Assembly: GCA_031216915.1 (NCBI GenBank)
Contig: CM062294.1
Span: forward strand, 166,921,455 to 166,985,454
Source: Pictodentalium vernedei
Lineage: Eukaryota > Mollusca > Scaphopoda > Dentaliida > Dentaliidae
Length of the DNA: 64,000 bases
Reading direction: 5' to 3'
Shown piece by piece: positions 35,932 through 46,354 of this stretch; within the stretch, counting starts at the first letter, position 1; every line of letters begins with the position of its first letter. The notes under the pieces were generated by a model. That model was not told the origin of the DNA and did no database searches. It saw only the letters and a list, made by a program, of their open reading frames with translations. The position numbers were made by a program, and so were the translations under genes.

Positions 35932-36866
35932 TTATTTCAAACGATTCCTCAACTCTTTATAATCCTTCCTAGTCAAGACCTTCTGCCTCAACAATTCGTC
36001 GCACACGCTCACTATCTTGTTATCCACTTCAGTGTTACCGGCCTCTCTGCTGGCCATCAACAATCTCAGTCTCTCCGACAAGGCATCGGGATCGCGCGAA
36101 AGAAATATCGTATCGGTCATTTCCTTTCCAATTGTCAATCTCACGAATCTCTCATTCTCCTCCCATATGGGTGTCACCACGTACTTCCACTTGTAACCTC
36201 TCCTATCCTTCGGACTCATCTCGTTTGGATCCTTGTTCCTCTTCATGGCGTGGGTCTGAAACAGAATGTTTCCGTAATTGTTGTAATCCTCAGCGGTGTA
36301 ATCTGCAGGTCTCTGGTGAGCGAGCAGAGTACACAGTCCGTTGGTCAATTCGTACATCTTCGAACCGACGATCACATAGTCGCCTTCATGCGATACTACC
36401 GTGTCACCCACGAAAGTTTTATCTCGAATGTGACGAAATCCAAACATCGGATCTTTCACGATTCCACTACTACTGTCGTCAGATCTGATGCTAACAATGA
36501 TCGAAGCGTCGCTATTGACGCTACATCGATCGGTCTCTATTCCCGTCTGAGTAGCGTCGCTATCGACGCTACTTTGATCGGCCTCGATTCCCATCAGAGT
36601 GTATTCGGACAAAGTTCTCGATACAAAACTACCGGGGATCGAAGCCATCCTCTGAGAACCTTCTTTTATGGGTCTTCCTCAACGATCTCTTTCCTGGCTC
36701 GTTCCTGAACCTCGGTGACGGGTCTGAGCAACTTGGTCGTCTCTCGTCTCAATCCCATCTTTCCCAATCGCCTGGCCCTATCCTGCGCCTGGATATTCTT
36801 CTTACTCTGTATTAATTCGCGAACGAATTCGTCCCTTCGCTTCGAATCTCCGATGTGTAGAAACAT
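35932..36866 (-). pseudogene. Coiled-coil virion-type protein, E3 copy
   Basis: Two frames split near 36650. N-terminal charged coiled coil (SKRRDEFVRELIQSKKN), a Ser/Asp-rich low-complexity middle with a repeated GIETD/SVDSD-type motif, then a conserved C-terminal domain (YKWKYVVTPIW, MASREAGNTEVDNKIVSV). Same family as E2 55606-56520. Confidence 0.65.
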
Positions 36867-36990
36867 TGTTTTATTTTATTTTTTTTTAATGAAAAAACAG
36901 TTATTTTTTTGTATTCTTATATTTTTTAATGTTGTTTTATATATATATATATATATATTTTAAACAATTTTTATACTATTTGTCTCATAA

Positions 36991-37572
36991 CTCATAATAT
37001 ATACATTTTCAATCGCGATCCATTTCCAAATCGCCATCGAGCTAATTATACACTTGGACGCGCGATCTCTATCGGCCAACTTTACCAGCCCAATTTACAA
37101 TTCCCCGGTCGAATGAGAATCTTTTTCCCATGGGAATCAACACTCGATCGCGTCTTTTTCTCAGTTCAAGACCGCAAAAACGTATGTCTTTTCGGAACTT
37201 TTGTCAATGAGAATCTCAGTGCGAATCTTGTCTCTGGTCTCAATCGTGCAAAACCCCTTCCAGTAAATTCGAAAAAATTCACCCCAATGGGAATATCAGT
37301 GTTAAATTTATAAAAAAAGTGAATTTTCAAAACAGCTAATTTTTTAGACATTTTGGAGAAATTCCGTCGAAAAGTGAGCCAGGAATGTTCGAATTTCAAA
37401 CATTTTCCAGAAAAAAAACAGGGTTTTCGGGCGAAAATTGAGTTATTTTGGGGAAAAACCCAATATTTTCCAAGAAAATCAACTTTTTACCAGAAAAATT
37501 GAGGTTTTTTCCAAAATAACTCAACCTTTCGAGCCCACAAAATTGAGGTGGAACACTCCAATATACCCTACT
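36991..37572 (-). repeat. Terminal inverted repeat, E3 right
   Basis: Inverted match to 20232-20835, ending CAATATACCCTACT. Directly followed by TAAATG and then the continuation of satellite repeat B (GCAAAAAGAAATTTCGATTT). Confidence 0.9.
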
Positions 37573-37578
37573 TAAATG

Positions 37579-37640
37579 CAAAAAGAAATTTCGATTTTAT
37601 CCACAATGTGTCCAAAATGACCGCCAAAAGTGGTCCTTTT
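37579..37640 (+). repeat. Continuation of satellite repeat B split by E3
   Basis: AAAGAAATTTCGATTTTATC and CACAATGTGTCCAAAATG continue the unit broken at 20231. The same stretch is uninterrupted at 59290-59345 and 60315-60360. Confidence 0.8.
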
Positions 37641-39233
37641 TGAAATCCTAGATTCATATCTGACAAATATAACTGACAAATGGAGAGTTAATATCCAACA
37701 TCCAGGTGAAAAAGAGGCTCAAAGATCTAGTTTGTTACAAAAACAATTTTCTTCGCATTTGTTCCATAATAATTCTGCAGTCAACAGGTCTATCTGTGTG
37801 TGTGTGTGTGTGGAGGGGGGGGGGGGGATGTATGTGTGATGCAGGTGAAGAGTTGATGGGTATGAGTGTCCAGGTATGTGTGTATGTGTTGGCTGCAGGG
37901 TAGAGGGAGGAATGTGGACTGATCCATGTCAACATTCGATTATTGTAACTGTATCTTGAAGCATCTGTATCTTGAAGCACATCACAGACATGTGTATTTA
38001 TTCATTTCTTTTTCCACTTGTATATTGTAACCTCATTACCAAAACTATGGAGAAAGGTTGAAAATAAACATAAACAAATAGGGCCGAAATTAACAAAAGT
38101 TGTGAAATCCTAGAGTCTGCTTATTTTGGGGAAAGCATGTTTTTTTCTGCAGGTATTACCATGCATTTCAGAAGGAAACTAATTTTCTAAAAAAAGAAAT
38201 GACCAGTTAAGGCATTTGGCGCTATATCTCAATAACTATTTAAGGTAGCCAGCTGAAATTTTGAAGCTACATTGTATGTACCATACCCGAAACGTTGCCG
38301 GTGAATTTTAGCCGACCTTTTCGCGATGGTTGATGTTACCATGGCAAAATACACCGAAAATGGACAAAAACCACCTTAGTTCAAATCGCCTGTACCTCGG
38401 AATCTCAGTCAGGATTTTTAAAATAAAGGTCAGCAATTTGTAGCTCATTTGATACCCTAACAGGAAATGTAAAAATCCGGAAACATGTTATCGCTGGATT
38501 TGGTTGTAAATGGCCCCCCTCAAATTAGCACAAAAAAAAACTAAACTGGCGAAAAGGTTACTTTCACAAATAGCAAAGTTAGAAACTACAGGTCGCATAG
38601 ACGATACACAAACATAAAATCATACTTGGGACAAGGGTAGGCAATTTCGCAACAAAAAGGGGATATTATGTGCAATTGCTGTTCTACAGTAGCCTAAAAT
38701 ACAGCTCTTGTTCATTCTAAACTAGCAAAGTCGCGGATGAATGGTATTTCGGTTTCCACACAATGCGTGGTACATGTACTTCCACGCGGTCCGGACACTC
38801 GACACAAATACCAAAGTGTCGGCAAGGATTAGTAGGTAAAATTCTGAAAATTCCAAGCCGCTGCATTCAGCAGTCTCGAAATAGTTGGTGTATGTCTGAA
38901 CTGCTATTTTACGGTCCAACTGACCAATTTTCGTAAATCTGTTTCGCCATTAACCTTCGCGCCGGCGCTTTCTTTTTTTTCACTTTTAATTTCTGGAGCG
39001 ATTATCTTAGTGTCAGGATGCCTGGGCGACGTTGTTGAAGAAGCAACTTTAAATTTGCTCCATGCTTTCATGCTCAGTTATAACTTTTAAAAGGAACTAG
39101 CCTAGAAAGGGCTCGATCAGTCGGCGCCCATTCTCGCCTCGTTCAAAAAGCACCGGTTAGAAAAAACACCAAATTCAAACAATTACCTCCTCTCATCAAA
39201 AGATTATATCTCTGCCAATTCTCGGTGGAGTTC
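37641..39233. other. Host DNA without recognisable gene
   Basis: Contains a TG microsatellite and G run at 37795-37830. The rest looks single-copy within the window. No gene recognised. Confidence 0.45.
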
Positions 39234-39239
39234 CATGAC

Positions 39240-39787
39240 AGTAGGTAATAATTGAGAATACGAACACACACGTACATGTACGTGTACGTGTACATGTACA
39301 CCTCCATAGGATTTAGTGTTAAAATCGTGTACGTGTACAAGATTTTAACGGGTTTTTAGGGTGTGTTCGAATTTTTTTAACACTGAATTGTATCCTAGAC
39401 GCCCGTAGTTTTACGTACACGTACATGTACCGTTTTGATTGAAATCGGCAAATGAGTTTTCCCCATAGGATTCAGTGTTAAATTGCGAGCAAAAAAACGT
39501 TTTGAGAATTCGAACACATCGTCTTGCCGATTCTAACAATCCGCGTCCGTACACGATTTTAACACTGGAACCCTATGGAGGCGTACACGGAGATCCACTT
39601 GTGGATTTTAGGTCGGAAATCGACTCGTGTGAAGAGGTTGTGTTCGAACTCTCAAACCCACTGTCGCGTTTCTCGAAGTGAGACTAGCGCACATTATTGC
39701 GAGGTGATCTGGATAAGCACTTGATGGAAATGATTTGAGTGAAGAGTGTTGCCGGGTGTTAGAATCCGCAAACCCACTGTCACGTTT
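39240..39787 (+). repeat. Terminal inverted repeat, E2 left
   Basis: Matches 57229-57770 in reverse with high identity. The outer part has GTACATGTACGTGTACGTGT palindromic runs. The inner part has two copies of CCCACTGTC(A/G)CGTTT about 120 bp apart. Confidence 0.95.
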
Positions 39788-39883
39788 TTGATTGATATAT
39801 GGGAGAGAAAAAAATATAAATAAATAGTTATTTAAAAAAATAAATATATCAAATCAAATAGATAATAAAAAAATACGTAAATC

Positions 39884-40258
39884 ATGAGCGATTCTCAGAC
39901 TATTAGAGCGAGGTTTCTTTTAAACATGCTGATGAGAGCATACGCAATCTGCGTGAACGAAGAACTACGTCCCATCTTGTTAGAACGATGCGTCGGATGT
40001 CGGGATCATCTAGACTTCGATCACGAGAATCATTCGTGTCTGACGATGGAAAGGAAAGATATGGTCATCAAGTATTTCGAACCGGCGTTCGAACGCGTTA
40101 GATTCAACGACGTGATCACGTTTTGGAAGATATTAGTCTTCTGTAAGAATGAAGACAAGCCTACAGTTTCGGAAGAACAGAAATTGGCGCATAGAAGTCT
40201 GACTTTAGAAGACAAGGGATGTGTCATGAAATTATTGCTGAATGAAGCATACGTCTAA
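39884..40258 (+). CDS. Small Cys/His-rich protein, E2 copy (intact)
   Basis: 124 residues, start MSDSQTIRARF. The core CVGCRDHLDFDHENHSC places CxxC, His and Cys for probable zinc binding at residues 38-54. The remaining sequence is charged and helical. First gene inside the left TIR, about 100 bp from it. Conserved in E1 and E3 next to the membrane protein gene. No known function recognised. A DNA- or RNA-binding early protein is a guess. Confidence 0.8.
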   Translation: MSDSQTIRARFLLNMLMRAYAICVNEELRPILLERCVGCRDHLDFDHENHSCLTMERKDMVIKYFEPAFERVRFNDVITFWKILVFCKNEDKPTVSEEQKLAHRSLTLEDKGCVMKLLLNEAYV

Positions 40259-40357
40259 GTTTTTTTCGTTGTTATAAAATAAGGGAGAATAGAAAATAAA
40301 AATAAATACACACATAAAATTTTTTATCTAATATTAGAAAGAAAAAAAAATACAAAA

Positions 40358-41019
40358 ATGAGAACCAGAAATAAATTGTATCCGACGTTAGTGGACGACG
40401 AGGATGAGAAGCCGATCGACGTTTGCCGACGGCACCGTCGCTAGAAGAAAGAGAAAGAGGAGAGAGGTATCGCATCGATCAAATCAATAGAATCGAAGAG
40501 TATCTAACTCGAGAGAGAGATTCTCGTCGTTCCCTCAAGAAGAAGTATTCGCGTTTCGTGAAATTCGTCAACGCGATCGATACGACACTCATCACGATTT
40601 CCATGGGTTTACACGCGGCCGGCATCGGATTGTTGACGACCGCGGTCGGCATTCCGATCGTGTTGACCGTAGAAGGAGTGGCTCTCGCCGCCGGATTGTT
40701 TAGCACGCTCGGAAACTTTTTAAGTAGGAAATTATATCTGAAGGCGAGGAAACACGACAAGATTCGCGTCTTGGCCGACTTCAAGATCGACACGATATCC
40801 GAAATGATCTCTATGGCGTTGAAAGACGGTGGGATATCGGACGGAGAATACCTCGCGATATTGAGCGAGAAAACGAAATACGATGCCATAAAAGAAGCCG
40901 TGAGAATCAAGACTCGTCAGATCATCAAGGAAGAGATGAAGGATTCTCTCGTGGAAAAGGGGAGGAAAGAGGCCAGGGAGGAATTCAGCAAGATGATAGA
41001 ACCCAAGAGCAGCGATTGA
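40358..41019 (+). pseudogene. Conserved two-TM membrane protein, E2 copy
   Basis: From ATG 40358. A 1-bp deletion near 40415, relative to E1, shifts the frame after about 20 codons. The rest is open from 40423 and nearly identical to the E1 protein, with the Gly/Ala-rich membrane hairpin. One base would decide whether the copy is functional, so a sequencing error is also possible. Confidence 0.78.
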
Positions 41020-41104
41020 AAAAAAAATATATAATAAGAACAAAATTAATTATTAAAGTTATATATAAAATAAAAAACGAAATTAATTTAAATAACTCTT
41101 AAAA

Positions 41105-42434
41105 ATGTATTGCGTAAAGTGTAAGAGAGTTACCGAGACGAGTAATTCTAGAGAAGTGCGAACTAAAAATGACAGACAGATGCTTCGCGGAATTTGCGAC
41201 GTGTGTGGTTCTGTCAAGACACGATTCGTCAAAAAAAAGAACGCGAGCAAAGGTAAAGGCATCGTGAATAAAATGATCAATAATTTACCTTTCGAAATGC
41301 ATCTGCCCGGTCACAGTTTCACTGGACCCGGAACGAAATTGAACAAGAGACTCAACGCCGATCTGACACCCAAATCTTGGAGCAAACCTGTGAATAGGGT
41401 GGATGCACTTGCGTATGATCATGATCTGTGCTACGCCGAACATCCCGACACCAAGACTCGCAACGACGTCTGCGATAAAAACATGTTGGGGAAATTGAGA
41501 GGCATATCGAATCCGACCAGGAGAGAGAAGATGGAACGTTCGCTGGTCGGCAATCTGATTGGTGCGAAACGTCGATTCGGATGGGGCGTTCAAAAAAAAA
41601 AGCGCATCTGAAAAGAAGAAGAAACGATTATTGACGAGCGAATTGGCCGAGGAGTTACACAAACCCATAGTGCGTAAATTTCGAAAGAGAAGGGTGTTCG
41701 TGAAGGGTCTGGATGATATTTGGTCTGCCGACTTGGTCGACATGAGATCGTTTTCGAGGTGGAACGAGGGCGTCAAATATCTATTGACGGTCATCGACGT
41801 GTTTTCCAAATACGGTTGGATCAGAGCTTTGAAGAATAAATCGGGACCTTGCGTCGCCGAGGCTCTGAAGAGCGTGTTCGACTCGTCGTCTCGAAAACCG
41901 AGTAAATTGTGGGTGGATAAGGGAAAGGAATTCTACAACAAGGACGTTCATCGATTGGTAGACCTCTACTCGATCGAAAGCGACGAGAAAGCCAGCGTGG
42001 TGGAACGTTGGAATCGAACGATGAAGGAAAAGATGCACAGATACTTCACGGCGAATTCAACCAAGAAATACATATACGCCCTGAACGGTCTGGTCAAAGA
42101 TTACAACAACACGCGACACAGATCGATCAAGATGACTCCCGCGGAAGCTAGCGATCCTCGAAACGAAAAACGGGTCTACACGAATCTATATCCTGAGAGA
42201 TCTAAGATCAGGAAGAAGTCTAGAACGCCGAAATTTGCGGTCGGTGATCGAGTGAGAATCTACGCTTATAAGAAGCACTTCGAAAAGGGTTATACTCCTC
42301 GATGGACCTCTGAAATCTTCGTGATAATCAAAATATTTCACACCGATCCGGTGACTTACGAAATCGAAGCTTTGGATGGAGAAGAGATCATCAGAAAGTT
42401 TTACGAACAACAATTACAGAAGACAAAGTTTTGA
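41105..42434 (+). pseudogene. INT: Zinc ribbon + PLA2-like domain + integrase, E2 copy
   Basis: First frame (41105-41611): zinc ribbon Cys3/Cys6 and Cys31/Cys34, then LPGHSFTGPGTKL (calcium loop at 74-76) and DALAYDHDLCY with the His106-Asp107 catalytic dyad of group XIII-type (parvovirus) phospholipase A2. Second frame (to 42434): Lys-rich linker, rve integrase with Asp (SADLVD), Asp (WVDKGK) and Glu (VVERWN), and a C-terminal SH3-like region ending EQQLQKTKF. The frame changes in a 10-A run near 41592. E1 has one base fewer just before the run and stays in frame. Integration is the certain role. The PLA2 domain may help membrane escape, as in parvoviruses. Confidence 0.92.
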
Positions 42435-42591
42435 TAAAGGAGACAAAATTTTTTTTATTTACTCTCTTTAACATTTTCTTGTTTACACACATATATATAA
42501 GAGAGAAAAAAATAATAAAAAATAATTAAAAACTATTTTTAGATAAAGAAATAAAGTTAATTAATAAACAAAAAACTAAAACTCCTTTAAA
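42435..42591. promoter_or_regulatory. A/T-rich spacer upstream of capsid gene, E2
   Basis: Same layout as E1 7226-7394, with ACACATATATATAAGAGAG near 42486. Candidate promoter by position and conservation. Confidence 0.35.
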
Positions 42592-43847
42592 ATGAGAAAT
42601 ATACTAGATATAGCACAAAGCATAGTGAAAGATGAAAGTATTCAAGAATATGAGGTTCACGAATGCGAACCGGTAACCGGAACGAGTTTGAACAATGCGG
42701 GAGAGATAAGAATCAACGTCGAAACTCAAGATTTATTCGTACATCCTAGCGAGAGTTACATAGTGGTGCAGGGACGTCTCACCAAGGAAGATGGGAGCGA
42801 CTACGCCGACGACGACACGGTTACTCTAGCCAATAATGGCATCATGCATCTATTCAGAAATATAAAATACATGCTATCCGGACAAGAGATAGAATCTGTT
42901 TTCCATCCCGGTCAGGCCACCACGATGCTCGGACTCTTGACGTATCCTGATGATTTTCCAAAATCCAGAGGACTTAATCAGTTGTGGGTGAAAGACACCG
43001 TAGGCCCTGCTAGTGCAGGCGCCGCCTTGATATTCGACTATGTCGTCAAGACGTCCAGACCTAAAGGAACGTTTTCGTTCAGGATACCTTGAAACACATC
43101 TTCGGATTTGCGGACGATTACAACAAGATCATGTACGGATTCAAACACAATCTGACGTTGATTCGAAAAGGAAACGACGACGCAATAGTGAGACTCACTG
43201 CGACCGATGCGGGTAAAATAACTCTACACAAGATATCGTGGTTCGTTCTGCACGTGGAGCCTTCGATCGTGGAGAAAGCGCATCTCTACAAGATCATAGA
43301 ATCCAAGAGTAAATTACCTGTGGGATTTAGAATGAGACAGTGTGACACAGCTAGCATTCCTCTCTCCACAAATCACTTCGATTGGAGATTGACGATGAAA
43401 TCCGTTTCCGAGAGACCGCGTTTCATCGTGGTTGCGTTTCAGACCGATAGGGACGGGTCTCAGGAAAAGAATGCGTCGCTGTTCGATCACTGCCATTTGA
43501 GAAACATGCAAGTGTTTCTGAATGCCACGAGATATCCAGCAATCGATTACAATGCATCGTTCGACAAGAACGATTTCTGCAGACTGTACGGCGACGCCGC
43601 TGATTTTAGAAAGAAGTATCATGGTCTAGACGAATTGATGAGCAACCCTAACATGTCTCCCGGCGAATACAAGTCGATGTATCCCATGTTCGTATTCGAC
43701 GTCAGTAAACAGAGTGAACGACTCAAGAGTAGTGTGTTAGACATTCAGATCAAGATGCAATTCGAGATGCAAGCCTTCGCCCTGGTCCTATCAGACAGAG
43801 AATTACAATTCGAATCGGACGGAAATAAGATGTCGATCATTCGATGA
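42592..43847 (+). pseudogene. MCP: Major capsid protein, E2 copy
   Basis: About 419 codons. A single T missing near 43087 (E1 has one more) ends the first frame at residue 166; the rest continues in the next frame from 43089. No other break, so this is the best capsid copy. Conserved blocks: IQEYEVHECEPVTG, VFHPGQATT, SRGLNQLWVKDT, GFRMRQCDTAS, YPAIDYNASFDKND. The protein is shorter than many double-jelly-roll capsids, so the fold should be tested. Confidence 0.7.
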
Positions 43848-43928
43848 GAGACGAGTGTGCGAAAAAAAATAATAAACGTTAAAAATGTGGATGTAAGATT
43901 AATTAAAAACCAAAATCTCGAAAACAAA

Positions 43929-44251
43929 ATGAATGTTTCTAGCACGAAAACAACAAATCATCACTACGACGTTAAAATGAAATACTTGGAAAAATGGATT
44001 CAAATTGAATATGAAGAACGTAACACAAAAAAGGATGGAATAGTTGTGATTTTGACGAATACCGTTTAAGAGAAAAAGAAGAGTTTGATCTCATAAGATC
44101 AAACGAAGAAATTATAAAAAATACAATTTTAAAATGTCGCAAATGTAAGAAACATCAAATAAAAATCAAATCTCAACAAACTAGATCTGGTGATGAACCA
44201 ACAACCGTATTCGCGTGTATAAATTGTAATTATAAATGGATAGAAAATTAA
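43929..44251 (+). CDS. TFIIS-type zinc-ribbon protein with -1 frame change
   Basis: The C-terminal part (44070-44251) has the full TFIIS zinc ribbon: CRKC, then QQTRSGDEPTTVFACINC and a Trp close to the end. RSGDEP carries the Asp-Glu pair that TFIIS inserts into the RNA polymerase II active site to trigger transcript cleavage. An N-terminal frame starting at ATG 43929 runs into it only after a -1 shift. The shift point is A_AAA_AAG at 44027-44033 in the correct phase for -1 slippage. The next zero-frame stop is at 44067-44069. It could be programmed frameshifting or a simple A-run indel. The gene lies right after the capsid gene, in the slot used by CARD in E1. Confidence 0.78.
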
Positions 44252-44315
44252 AAAAAGGATGCAATTTTAATCATCGTTATAAGTGACAAAGGAAACCCCC
44301 CCCCCCAAAAAAAAA

Positions 44316-44340
44316 AATGAGATCTAAAGATGATCTCATT
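44316..44340. terminator. Hairpin between convergent genes, E2
   Basis: Perfect 9-bp stem AATGAGATC/GATCTCATT with loop TAAAGAT, followed by a T run, between TFIIS-like (+) and fibre (-). The same hairpin, reverse complemented, occurs at 52147-52171. Confidence 0.65.
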
Positions 44341-44411
44341 ACTTTTTTTTTTTGTTTTTTTGTGTTTTAATAATCACACATTATTTTTTTAATTCATTAT
44401 TTTCCACGCGT

Positions 44412-45767
44412 TCACTGTTTGTTCAAAGGAACTAGTTCGATCAGTAGACTCACCACGGAAGTGGCGGCTTCGGGATTATTGGTTTTCGTAACGAAATTAA
44501 TCCTGTCTCCGGCGTTCACTTTGAGAGGTGTGCCGAACGTGCTAACATTCGCGTGTTGATTCTCAGTCTTTTCGACGCTGTATCTCTTATCGCTCTCTAC
44601 ACCATTCACCATGAGATTGACGACCACTCTGTTATTCAAATCCGAGGAAGCCAGACTCATTCGAAGGATTTCACCTCCCAGCGGCATGGGATATCCCACC
44701 TGACCATGTTTCGGTCCGCTACCTCCATTTCCGAAAGACCACTCAGCTTTTCCCTCATCTAAAGTGCCGGCCTCTTCGGCCCACACAGTGATCAATTGTC
44801 TAGCATATTTGACTTTCTCCACCACCGAAATCAGGGTGCAGGTATCCGTCATGTTCACGGGTTCTGGAAGATTCGTGAGCGCGTGTCTGCCCATGTCTAG
44901 TTTACCTTCCATGATGTCACCCTTTCTCCAGACCGAGTTGTCGTCCACGTACTTTCTGCTGACCGCGCTGGAATCGAATTCGGGATCGTGACTGAGTCTG
45001 AATAAATTCTTACCGTTCATGTTGATACCACCCTCCATGGTTCCGCCAGATTGTTTGTTCAGGTAGAGATCATCCACTTGTGATTCTAGGTATTCTTGTG
45101 ATCGTATCACGGCAGAATCCACGTAGCCCTTGTTGACCGTGGTTGAGTCTGCATCCGTGTCGTCGACCTTTGACAGATTCAATATCTTGTTGAATCCCGC
45201 ATTCAGATCCGATTTCATTTCTCGTCTGTCAGACTTTCTCTGTTCCAGATCTACGTAGTGTTTGGTCGCCACGTCCTTAGGATTCGTGGGAGTGGCCACG
45301 TTCGTTATCTTGTTAGAATTGGCGTTCAATTCCGAGTGCATCGTTTTCTGAACGTATCTATTTCTCAGGTGTTCGCTGAATCTCGCGTGAGAGTCGTCCG
45401 CATATTTCTTGATCGAGACGTCGGTGGGATCTATGGGATTCGCGACGTTCACCAAACGTTTGGATTTCAGATCGAGATCGTCGGTCATGGTTTTATCCAC
45501 GTAATTATCTAGCAGGTTTCGTTTGAAATCGGCATTCTCCCTGTCGACGTATTTTTTAGTCGCAGCATCTGCGAGATCTATTGGCTCGGGAAGATTGTAG
45601 AGCTTCTTATCGTTCATGTTCAAAGGTTCTTCTCGAGGTTCGTATTTCCGAACGTAATGTTCGTCCAAGTTGGCAACGTCTTAACCATCATCGACTTCGA
45701 ACGTCTTCCTCTTCTTTCTTGGGTTGACTTTTTCGTCGTCACTTCTACCAAATTTATCGACTGGCAT
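44412..45767 (-). pseudogene. Fibre-like protein, E2 copy
   Basis: About 451 codons from ATG 45767, with one TAA near 45682 (TAC in E1); after it 418 residues are open. Six diverged repeat units, each ending in a KKYVD-like motif preceded by DAA/DVA. The C-terminal 130 residues form a non-repeat tip with a conserved VVNLMVNGVESDKRY segment. Same family as phage trimeric tail fibres. Host-cell attachment is inferred. Confidence 0.75.
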
Positions 45768-45919
45768 GTTGTTGTGGGATTTTTTGTTTTTAGAAAAATA
45801 CATTCAAAACGCAGTTTATTAAAAATGAACTATGTTATTTTATTTTTCGTTTTTATTCAATTAAAATTTTTTTAAAATAATTTTTTATCTTTATATATAC
45901 TATAAAAAAAAGTCTCTCT

Positions 45920-46354
45920 CTAATGTAAATCATTGAGAATGTCTTGAAATCGATCTCCTTCAGACCATCTCTTGAGAACGTAGAGACACAGGTGACCGCA
46001 AAACACTTGATCTGGTGATTGCACTTGTTCCGTGTTCTAACGAACCATCGATTTGTTGAAATAGTTCTTTATTTCTTTTGGCGGCGAGATTCCGTAGCTG
46101 TCGAAATAATAATTTTTCTTCTTTCCGTTCTTGATCCACGCCACCCAGTGAGTGCCTTCACCCGATGAATCGTCTAGATTTAAAATTCCGCATTCTGTTT
46201 GTTGAGGTCTTCTCTTCGGCAAGGCATCTCTGGAAAACACGCCTAGAAAATCTTTGATTTTCAAATCCTTTGCCGCATTCAACAGATCGATGTTGGATAG
46301 GGGTTCGTTAGGTAAGACGACACCTTCTACGGATATCTTTATTTTCTTATTCAT
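45920..46354 (-). pseudogene. PRO: Adenain-like cysteine protease, E2 copy
   Basis: The frame opens at 46354 with MNKKIK, keeps GTHWVAW (His) and YFDSYGIS (Asp), and meets TAG at 46034-46036 where E1 has TAC (Tyr106). Downstream homology keeps QVFCGHLC with the standard Cys-Gly, to the end near 45920. A single base change separates it from an open frame. Confidence 0.85.

Larger units (their letters stand above)
20226..37578 (+). mobile_element. Maverick/Polinton element E3 (complete, decayed) with TAAATG target duplication
   Basis: The element proper is 20232-37572 (17,341 bp), flanked by TAAATG at 20226-20231 and 37573-37578. It begins AGTAGGGTATATTGGAGTG and ends with the reverse complement. 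Gene order is X and PolB, protease, fibre (+), then capsid, integrase, membrane and Cys-rich proteins (-), an extra small gene, pX-like, penton, ATPase, core and coiled-coil proteins (-). Almost every gene carries several stops or shifts. TIR sequence differs from E1/E2 apart from the outer AGTAGG. Confidence 0.95.
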
